In this document: positions 1 through 5,590 of the stretch, one piece after another
Position numbering within the stretch: position 1 is the first letter of the stretch
Layout: the number at the start of each line of letters is the position of its first letter
NCBI GenBank assembly: GCA_021824055.1
Contig: JAKALV010000128.1
Coordinates: forward strand, 1 to 8,983
Direction: 5' to 3'
DNA: 8,983 nucleotides
Origin: Acidobacteriota bacterium
GTDB lineage: Bacteria > Acidobacteriota > Vicinamibacteria > Vicinamibacterales > SCN-69-37
Translations under genes and position numbers: made by a program
The notes under the pieces: generated by a model
Databases searched by the model: none
What the model was told of the DNA's origin: nothing
The model's input: the letters and a program-made list of their open reading frames with translations, nothing else

Positions 1-2129
1 GCATGATCCTCGGGACGGCGGCGTACATGTCGCCGGAGCAGGCGCGCGGCAAGGCCGTGGACAAGCGTGCCGACATCTGGGCGTTCGGCGCGGTGCTCTA
101 TGAAATGCTCACCGGTCGCCGCGCGTTCGACGGTGACGACGTGACGACGACGCTGGCCGCGGTGCTGAAGGACGACGTCAAATGGGCAGATCTGCCGGCG
201 GAGACACCACCCGGCCTCGTCACGCTCATCCGTCGCTGTCTCGAGCGCGATCCAAAACTGCGGCTGCGCGATATTGGCGAAGCACGGTTGCTGTTGAGCA
301 ACCCGCAAACGATGAGCGGGTCACCGCCGCCGAGTGGCTCTGCCGCCGAGCCACGAAAGCGTCGCGAACGAGCCGTCTGGATGGCGCTCGGCGTTGTTGG
401 CGCGTTGTGGATCGCCACACTCGTGCCGGCATTGCGGTACTTCCGCGCCGCACCCGAGCCCGGGCGCATTCAGTTTGAAGCAGCAACGTCAAGTGCGGAC
501 ACGTTCCTGAACGCGGCACTTTCGCCTGACGGCCGATTCCTGGCGTACATCGACGGCTACAGCGGCTCGTACGTCGTCTGGATTCGCCCCCTTGATGGTT
601 CGCCGGCTCGTCCGCTCCCCGCAACGGCTGATGCGGGCCAGCTGTTCTGGGCGCCCGACAGCCAGCGTCTCGCTGTGTTCGTCAATGGCACGCTGAAAAC
701 GATCGACGTGTCGGGTAGCCGCGTCCAGGATATTTGTCGCATCGACGAAATCTTGCGCGGCGGAACGTGGAACCGAACCGGAGACATCGTGTTCGCCAAA
801 GGCACCGTGGCGTCAAGGTTGTTTCGCGTGCGCGAAAGCGGCGGCACCCCCGTCGAGATCGCGCGGCCCGATGCGTCGCGTCAGGAAACCGGTTTGGGAT
901 TTCCGACCTTTCTGCCAAATGGCCGGCACTTCCTCTACCTCTCGACGAGCGTCGACCTGGCGCGCCGTGCGATCTATGCGAGTTCGCTCGACGGCGGCGC
1001 GCCGACGTTGATCGTGGCCAGCGAATCGATGCCGGTCTACGCGAGCGGGTGGCTGCTCTACGTTCACGGCGGCACGCTTCTGGCCCACGAGTTTGACGCC
1101 GGCCGGTTGCGGCTCCGCGGCGCGGCCGTGTCCCTCGAAGACGGTGTGATGGCCGGCGTGGTCAATAACGGACGGTATGCGTTCAGTGCTTCCGACACGG
1201 GACTGTTGGCTTTTCGCACCGGATTCGCGACACACGCCGGCGCGGATCTCACGTGGGTGGGCCGCGATGGGAAAGCCGTGGCCACTGTTGGCGACAACAG
1301 GCCCTACACCCAAATCCGGCTGTCGCCGGATGAGAAGCGCGTGGTGTTCTCACAACCGGATCCTCGAGGACCCGGGTCCGCGCTGTGGACGATCGATCTG
1401 GCGAGCAACATCACGAGTCAGCTGACTGTGGACGTGGCGGCCGCCGGCGATCCGGTCTGGTCGCCCAGCAGCGACACCGTGGCGTTTGAAGCGTCGCCGA
1501 ATGGGCATCTGGACCTTTTCCGCCAAACGGTCGGCGACCGATCCATGACGTCGATCTACGCGTCTCCGGATGATCCGAAGTGGCTCGACGACTGGTCGCG
1601 CGATGGCCAGTTTCTGCTGTTCCACCTTCCCACGCCAGCGCGGTTGTACTTCGTGCCCGTCACGGGGGGCACCCCAACTCTTCTGACCGAGACGCGGCAG
1701 AGCCTGGATGGCGCGCACTTTTCGCCCGACGGCAAGTGGGTCACGTACATGACCAACGAATCGGGCTCGTACGAAGTTTGGGTGGCGGCGTTTCCGGCAT
1801 TCGATCACCGGCGGCAGGTGTCCGCGAATGGCGGTGGGCAGGCGTTCTGGCGTGGCGATGGCCGGGAGCTCTTTTACCTCTCGCCCGACGGCAAGATGAT
1901 GTCGGTCTCCGCGGCGCTGGACGCGGCGCACCCGGACGCGCTCGAGTTCCGGGCGCCCGTAATGCTCTTTCAGTCACCGATCGCGCGTCCGAACCTGGGG
2001 ATCGATCAATACGCCGTCACGCGCGACGGCCGGCGATTTCTGTTCGTCGTGCCGCATCCCGAGGCAAACGCACCTCCGACCAGCTCGATCACCGTGCGAG
2101 TCAACTGGACGTCGGGGCTGAAGAAATAG
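1..2129 (+). CDS. Receptor-like Ser/Thr protein kinase with TolB-like propeller (5' end outside the window)
   Basis: Probable membrane-bound eukaryotic-like Ser/Thr kinase whose cytoplasmic catalytic domain is joined to an extracytoplasmic PD40/TolB-like beta-propeller. Only the C-lobe of the kinase is visible. Residues are counted from the ATG at 3: GTAAYMSPEQ (residues 4-13, end of the activation segment), DIWAFG (about 24-29) and a C-lobe ending near RLRDIGEARLLL (about residue 99). A basic stretch (RKRR) precedes one hydrophobic segment at about 124-142. The rest is propeller with repeated SPDG-type blades, the first at 174-177, and a C-terminus reading VNWTSGLKK. The ATG at 3 is not the real start: it lies inside the activation segment, so the P-loop, HRD and DFG motifs must be upstream. 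The TAG stop touches the ATG of the next kinase, which implies one transcript. Its propeller resembles that of the kinase at 5591-8224 more than its direct neighbour. The ligand and substrates cannot be read from sequence. Confidence 0.95.
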   Translation, partial: MILGTAAYMSPEQARGKAVDKRADIWAFGAVLYEMLTGRRAFDGDDVTTTLAAVLKDDVKWADLPAETPPGLVTLIRRCLERDPKLRLRDIGEARLLLSNPQTMSGSPPPSGSAAEPRKRRERAVWMALGVVGALWIATLVPALRYFRAAPEPGRIQFEAATSSADTFLNAALSPDGRFLAYIDGYSGSYVVWIRPLDGSPARPLPATADAGQLFWAPDSQRLAVFVNGTLKTIDVSGSRVQDICRIDEILRGGTWNRTGDIVFAKGTVASRLFRVRESGGTPVEIARPDASRQETGLGFPTFLPNGRHFLYLSTSVDLARRAIYASSLDGGAPTLIVASESMPVYASGWLLYVHGGTLLAHEFDAGRLRLRGAAVSLEDGVMAGVVNNGRYAFSASDTGLLAFRTGFATHAGADLTWVGRDGKAVATVGDNRPYTQIRLSPDEKRVVFSQPDPRGPGSALWTIDLASNITSQLTVDVAAAGDPVWSPSSDTVAFEASPNGHLDLFRQTVGDRSMTSIYASPDDPKWLDDWSRDGQFLLFHLPTPARLYFVPVTGGTPTLLTETRQSLDGAHFSPDGKWVTYMTNESGSYEVWVAAFPAFDHRRQVSANGGGQAFWRGDGRELFYLSPDGKMMSVSAALDAAHPDALEFRAPVMLFQSPIARPNLGIDQYAVTRDGRRFLFVVPHPEANAPPTSSITVRVNWTSGLKK

Positions 2130-4844
2130 ATGGCGCTCACACCCGGCACTCGCCTCGGTCCCTACGAAATCGTCGCGCCCATCGGCGCAGGCGGAATGGG
2201 CGAGGTGTATCGCGCGAAAGACTCGCGCCTTGGCCGTGATGTCGCGCTAAAGACATTGCCCGCCGGGCTGGCGAAAGACGCGGAGCAACGCGCGCGGTTC
2301 GAACGCGAAGCGCGCGCCGCTTCGTCGCTCAACCATCCGCACATCTGCGTGATCTACGACGTCGGCCGCCTTCGTGCCGACAACGCTTCGGCGAGTCAGG
2401 GCGACGAGATCGACTTCATCGTCATGGAACTGCTCGACGGCGAAACTGCGGCCGACTGCCTGGCGCGCGGACCGATGCCGGTCGCGGACGTGATGCGACT
2501 CGGCGCCGAAATCGCCGACGCACTCGACCGCGCCCATAAGAAAGGCCTCGTCCACCGTGACTTGAAGCCCGCGAACATCATGCTCGTGCGCCCCGGCTCG
2601 AAGAGCGGCCCCGTGCAGGCGAAGCTGCTCGACTTCGGCCTCGCGCGGCCAACATCGGCCAAGGCGAACGACCAGACGATGACGAAGGCGCTGACAGCAG
2701 CGGGCTCGATCGTCGGCACGTTTCAATACATGTCGCCCGAACAGGTCGAAGGCCGCGAAGTGGACGGACGCACCGACATCTGGTCGCTCGGCGCAACGCT
2801 CTACGAAATGGCGACCGGCGTGCGCGCATTCGACGGCGCGAGCACGGCGAGCCTGATCAGCGCCGTCATGCGCGACGAGCCTAGGCCCATCGCCGAACGC
2901 GTCCCGCTCGCGCCGCCGGCATTTCAGCGCGTGGTCTCGCAGTGTCTCGCGAAAGATTCCGACGATCGCTGGCAGAGCGCCGGCGACGTGAAGCGCGAGC
3001 TCGATTGGATCGCGAGCGGCGGCGGATCGGGCAGCGGCATGCCGGCCGCCTCCCCCGCTTCCAAGGTGTCCGGATCTGGGACCCATCCTTTATATAGCGC
3101 TCTGGCGGCCGCGGGGGTCGTCGCCGCCATCGGTCTGGCCGCGTGGTTGGGTTGGCACGAGCACGCGACCGAACCCGCGTGGTCCCAGTTCACGCAGCTC
3201 ACCGACGCGTCCGGCGTCGAAACGGGTCCGACGATTTCGCCCGACGGCAGCACGATCGCCTACGCGAGCAACACCACAGGCAGCTGGGACATCTACGTGC
3301 AACGCGTCGGCGGCAGAAACCCCATCGTCGTCGCCGGCGATCCGGTCAAGGACGAGGTGTGGCCGGCGTTTTCGCCCGATGGCAAACAGATCGCGTTCAA
3401 TCAAGGCGGCGGCAAGGGCATTTTCGTGGTCGGCGCGACCGGGGAATCGGTCCGGCGGCTCACTGACTTCGGCGCCAATCCAGCCTGGTCGCCCGACGGC
3501 CAACACATCGTCTTCTCCAGCGAGCAAGTGAGAGCGGCCTACCAACGTGACACCGCCAGCCCGCTGTGGATCGTCGATGTGGCAAGCGGCGGCGCGCCGA
3601 GAAAGATCGACAACGGCGATGCGGTCCAACCGTCATGGTCGCCATCGGGCGCGCGCATCGCGTTCTGGCAGGCCGTCGGTGGCCAGCGCGACATCGTCAC
3701 GATACCAGCCGCCGGAGGACCGCACGTGTTGGCGACCAAAGATGCGGCGGTCGATTGGGCGCCGGTGTGGTCGCCCGACGGACGGTTCCTGTACTTCGCG
3801 AGCGATCGCGGTGGATCGATGGGGATCTGGCGCGTCGGCATTGACGAAACGTCGGGCCGAACCACGAGCGCGCCCGAGGCCATCGCCGCCGGCGTTGATG
3901 TGTCGATGGACCTGCCGCATCTCTCCGCGGACGGCAGCTTCCTGGTTTTTCGATCGATGAGTCAGTCGGTCAATCCCGCGGCGATCGCGTTCGATCCGGT
4001 AACGGACCGGACCGGCGACGTGCGGCTGCTGCAACATCGGACCGGCAGCCTGATGCCGACCGACGCGTCGCCAGACGGCAAATGGCTCGCGCTCAACAAC
4101 ATCTTCGAGCGTCAGCAGGACATCTTCGTCATGCATCCCGACGGCACGGCTCTGTCGCGACTCACCGATGACATCGCGCGCGACTGGATTCCGATGTTCA
4201 CCCCGGACAGCAGCGCCGTGACGTTCTATTCGAACAAGGACGGCAAGTACGATAGCTGGTCGATCCGGTTGGACGGCAGCAATCGCCTCAAGCTGACGGA
4301 TTTTCCCGAGGACACGGCGAACCCGGTCTTCGGCCCCGACGGGCACCACCTCGCGTTCGAGGCCGGACCCAACTACCGGGACATCGCGATCGGCACGGCC
4401 CCATGGCCCGTCACGCGCAAGACGGCGACAATCGTGAAGGCTCCTTCGGTTCAGGGCGGCATCTTCAATCCGACGACGTGGTCTCCTGACGGGCGCTGGT
4501 TGGGCGGCGCCGTCGCGCCGACATCCGGCGGCGGATACGGCGGCAACGCGCTCTACGACGTCGCTGCCGGCACGGTTCGCGCGCTCAGTGACGACGCGGA
4601 CGGCATCCAGTTGGCGTGGATGCCTGATTCGAAGCACGTGGTGTACTGGAGCGTTGGCGACACACTGATGATTCAGGATGTCGCGTCGCTCAAGCGGCAC
4701 GCGATCGACATCAAGTTGCCGCTTCCGCCGGACAGCTACCGCAGCATCGCCGTGTCGCCGGATGGCCGCACGATCTACTACGGCGCGCAGCAGCAGGAAG
4801 CGAACATCTGGAAAGTGGAACGGCCGAAGACAAGTAAGAAGTAA
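2130..4844 (+). CDS. Complete receptor-like Ser/Thr protein kinase with PD40 beta-propeller (904 aa)
   Basis: Ser/Thr kinase predicted to phosphorylate cytoplasmic proteins in response to something sensed by its outer propeller; neither partner is identifiable. Catalytic motifs look intact: P-loop GAGGMGEV (19-26), VALK lysine K41, HRDLKPAN with HRD at 142-144, DFG at 168-170 and SPEQ at 202-205. The kinase domain spans about 12-290. A Gly/Ser-rich linker follows, then one membrane segment at about 321-342, ending in GWHEH. From about 350 to the end is a propeller with roughly a dozen SPDG-type blade motifs (first at 370-373, last at 876-879). The start is chosen because the family N-terminus LTPGTRLGPYEIV begins right after the ATG. 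The ATG abuts the TAG of the preceding kinase. The purine-rich GAAGAAATAG before it, which includes the upstream gene's last codons, is the only Shine-Dalgarno-like sequence. The gene ends SKK-TAA inside a heptamer repeat and is convergent with hicA. Confidence 0.96.
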   Translation: MALTPGTRLGPYEIVAPIGAGGMGEVYRAKDSRLGRDVALKTLPAGLAKDAEQRARFEREARAASSLNHPHICVIYDVGRLRADNASASQGDEIDFIVMELLDGETAADCLARGPMPVADVMRLGAEIADALDRAHKKGLVHRDLKPANIMLVRPGSKSGPVQAKLLDFGLARPTSAKANDQTMTKALTAAGSIVGTFQYMSPEQVEGREVDGRTDIWSLGATLYEMATGVRAFDGASTASLISAVMRDEPRPIAERVPLAPPAFQRVVSQCLAKDSDDRWQSAGDVKRELDWIASGGGSGSGMPAASPASKVSGSGTHPLYSALAAAGVVAAIGLAAWLGWHEHATEPAWSQFTQLTDASGVETGPTISPDGSTIAYASNTTGSWDIYVQRVGGRNPIVVAGDPVKDEVWPAFSPDGKQIAFNQGGGKGIFVVGATGESVRRLTDFGANPAWSPDGQHIVFSSEQVRAAYQRDTASPLWIVDVASGGAPRKIDNGDAVQPSWSPSGARIAFWQAVGGQRDIVTIPAAGGPHVLATKDAAVDWAPVWSPDGRFLYFASDRGGSMGIWRVGIDETSGRTTSAPEAIAAGVDVSMDLPHLSADGSFLVFRSMSQSVNPAAIAFDPVTDRTGDVRLLQHRTGSLMPTDASPDGKWLALNNIFERQQDIFVMHPDGTALSRLTDDIARDWIPMFTPDSSAVTFYSNKDGKYDSWSIRLDGSNRLKLTDFPEDTANPVFGPDGHHLAFEAGPNYRDIAIGTAPWPVTRKTATIVKAPSVQGGIFNPTTWSPDGRWLGGAVAPTSGGGYGGNALYDVAAGTVRALSDDADGIQLAWMPDSKHVVYWSVGDTLMIQDVASLKRHAIDIKLPLPPDSYRSIAVSPDGRTIYYGAQQQEANIWKVERPKTSKK

Positions 4845-4865
4845 CAAGTCGCAAGTAGGAAGTAG
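4831..4865. repeat. Five tandem imperfect heptamers, consensus SAAGTMR
   Basis: Five consecutive 7-base units occupy 4831-4837, 4838-4844, 4845-4851, 4852-4858 and 4859-4865. Four fit (C/G)AAGTA(A/G); the third is CAAGTCG. The first two units encode the last residues and the TAA stop of the kinase, and the others fill most of the 44-base gap before the convergent hicA. Because seven is not a multiple of three, the TAA/TAG trinucleotides of successive units fall in shifting frames. No terminator-like hairpin with a U-run is visible here. Function is unknown. Confidence 0.8.
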
Positions 4866-4888
4866 AACGGCCCTGTCGAGGAGACATG

Positions 4889-5128
4889 TTACGCGGTGTC
4901 AGCCGAGGTGCCCGCCAAGAAGTCCTCGACCGAAAGGCCGATGTCTTTCGCGATCTGGCGAAGGAGTGTCGGGGAGATGTCGCGGCCTTGATGAAACGGC
5001 ACGGTCGTCCCGCGTCCGTCAGCGTGCCGAAACTGCCGATGAGAGCCGCGCTGTCGAACCTCAGCAAACCCCAGCTTCCCGAGAAGCGCCACGACTTCGC
5101 GCGGCTTCAGGACTGGTGCCTTGCCCAT
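4889..5128 (-). CDS. hicA: HicA-family mRNA interferase toxin
   Basis: Small toxin of the HicA (YcfA) family, known as ribosome-independent mRNA interferases with a double-stranded-RNA-binding-like fold and one catalytic histidine. At 79 aa it has the usual length. The family pattern is plain: an N-terminal KPREVVALLGKLGF helix, then the signature RGSHRQF with the likely catalytic H30, then the strand TTVPFH and the C-terminal segment ISPTLLRQIAKDIGLSVEDF. It is the second gene of a minus-strand pair, starting three bases after the hicB stop, so it is probably translated from the hicB message. No good Shine-Dalgarno sequence is seen. Its TAA stop faces the end of the upstream kinase gene across 44 bases. 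The assignment is firm at family level; toxicity is inferred. Confidence 0.88.
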   Translation of the reverse strand: MGKAPVLKPREVVALLGKLGFAEVRQRGSHRQFRHADGRGTTVPFHQGRDISPTLLRQIAKDIGLSVEDFLAGTSADTA

Positions 5129-5131
5129 GGA

Positions 5132-5341
5132 TCACGCCACTTCGACCGTTTGCGTTCCGACGAACACGCTCTCGAGGTGCGGGTCACCTTCTTCGAGAAG
5201 CATTTCGACGACCTCCTGCAGATTAGCCTGCAGTTCGTCCAGCGTCGCGCCTTGGCTGTGCGCGCCCGCAAAACCAGGCACCCACCCGACGTACAAGCCG
5301 GTGTCGCCGTCCCGTTCGATGACTGCTGTGAAGTGCTTCAT
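5132..5341 (-). CDS. hicB: HicB-family antitoxin, short form
   Basis: Antitoxin expected to bind and inhibit the adjacent HicA. The 69-aa product has the HicB N-terminal domain (partly degraded RNase H-like fold): FTAVIERDGDTGLYVGWVPGF, then GATLDELQANLQEVVEMLLEE. It ends soon after that fold and has no ribbon-helix-helix or helix-turn-helix DNA-binding tail, as in many short HicB proteins, so direct autorepression through HicB alone is doubtful. The ATG at 5341 is supported by the conserved MKHFTAVIE beginning and by a GAGG seven bases upstream (plus-strand 5349-5352). The gene precedes hicA, the reverse of the E. coli order but common in HicBA modules. Confidence 0.88.
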   Translation of the reverse strand: MKHFTAVIERDGDTGLYVGWVPGFAGAHSQGATLDELQANLQEVVEMLLEEGDPHLESVFVGTQTVEVA

Positions 5342-5363
5342 GTTGAGGCCTCGTTCACTGAGG

Positions 5364-5392
5364 ACGATACCAGAAGCTCTGCTCGCCGTCAG
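5364..5392 (-). promoter_or_regulatory. Candidate promoter for hicB-hicA
   Basis: On the minus strand, CTGACG (plus-strand 5387-5392) is followed after 17 bases by TATCGT (5364-5369), preceded by TGG to give an extended -10 (TGGTATCGT). Each hexamer matches the sigma-70 consensus at four of six positions. The predicted start near 5357 would leave about 15 untranslated bases containing the GAGG of hicB. An 8-base perfect palindrome GAGGCCTC (5345-5352) covers that Shine-Dalgarno sequence and could be an operator. Consensus matching only. Confidence 0.4.
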
Positions 5393-5437
5393 GCAGGATT
5401 TGGCCCCATCGCGCCCCTGTTTGCCCCAGGGCGCGCA

Positions 5438-5443
5438 TATACT
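5438..5443 (+). promoter_or_regulatory. Candidate -10 box TATACT before the kinase-start remnant
   Basis: TATACT differs from the -10 consensus at one position and stands out in GC-rich DNA, 13 bases before the ATG at 5457. Transcription starting at the usual distance would leave only about seven untranslated bases. The nearest -35-like hexamer, TTGCCC at 5421-5426, is too close (11 bases), so a standard -35 is not evident. It would drive the leader frame and the kinase at 5591. Confidence 0.4.
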
Positions 5444-5534
5444 CTGGCAACTCCATATGTCACTGACTTCCGGAACCCGGTTGGGTTCCTATGAGATCGT
5501 CTCCGCCATCGGCGCCGGCGGCCCCGCCTTCGCT

Positions 5535-5573
5535 CCCGCGTTGCGCGGGCTTCGGCGAGGTCTCGCCGGAGCC
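5535..5573 (+). repeat. GC-rich hairpin DNA between the kinase stump and the third kinase
   Basis: Two overlapping inverted repeats lie here. CCCGCG (5535-5540) pairs with CGCGGG (5544-5549) across three bases. GGCTTCGGCGAG (5548-5559) pairs with CTCGCCGGAGCC (5562-5573): twelve pairs with one G-U and almost no loop, so the top pairs are probably open. The two stems share bases 5548-5549 and would compete at their edge. The second stem ends two bases before the AGGCGAGG Shine-Dalgarno stretch. The flanking GCCTTCGC and GCTTCGGCGAGG words suggest a REP-like dispersed element, which is inference. Confidence 0.65.
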
Positions 5574-5574
5574 C

Positions 5575-5582
5575 AGGCGAGG
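5575..5582 (+). promoter_or_regulatory. Ribosome-binding site AGGCGAGG for the GTG-started kinase
   Basis: The purine-rich AGGCGAGG ends eight bases before the GTG at 5591. It supports that start, together with the family N-terminus IGRSIGPYQIL directly behind it. It sits immediately after a strong hairpin and inside the upstream leader frame, so its access could depend on ribosomes moving through that frame. Confidence 0.6.
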
Positions 5583-5590
5583 ATCTGGCC

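Noticed and set aside
3..5. ATG at position 3 as the true start of the first gene
   Set aside because: It lies in the kinase activation segment (MILGTAAYMSPEQ), so the real start and the N-lobe must be upstream of the window.
2247..3086. Minus-strand open frame (279 codons) opposite the kinase domain of the second kinase
   Set aside because: His/Arg-rich composition with no recognisable domain; a shadow of the conserved kinase frame.
3633..4847. Long minus-strand open frame (404 codons) opposite the second kinase
   Set aside because: It is Arg/Val/Asp-rich, resembles no family, and mirrors a well-supported kinase-propeller gene. Long antisense frames are expected at this GC content.
4866..4888. 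Intrinsic terminator between the second kinase and hicA
   Set aside because: No stable stem followed by a T-run on either strand was found in the gap.
4886..5494. Plus-strand open frames of 157-202 codons across the hicB-hicA region
   Set aside because: They are antisense to two genes with clear HicA and HicB signatures. Only the short in-frame part from 5457 has meaning, as the kinase stump.
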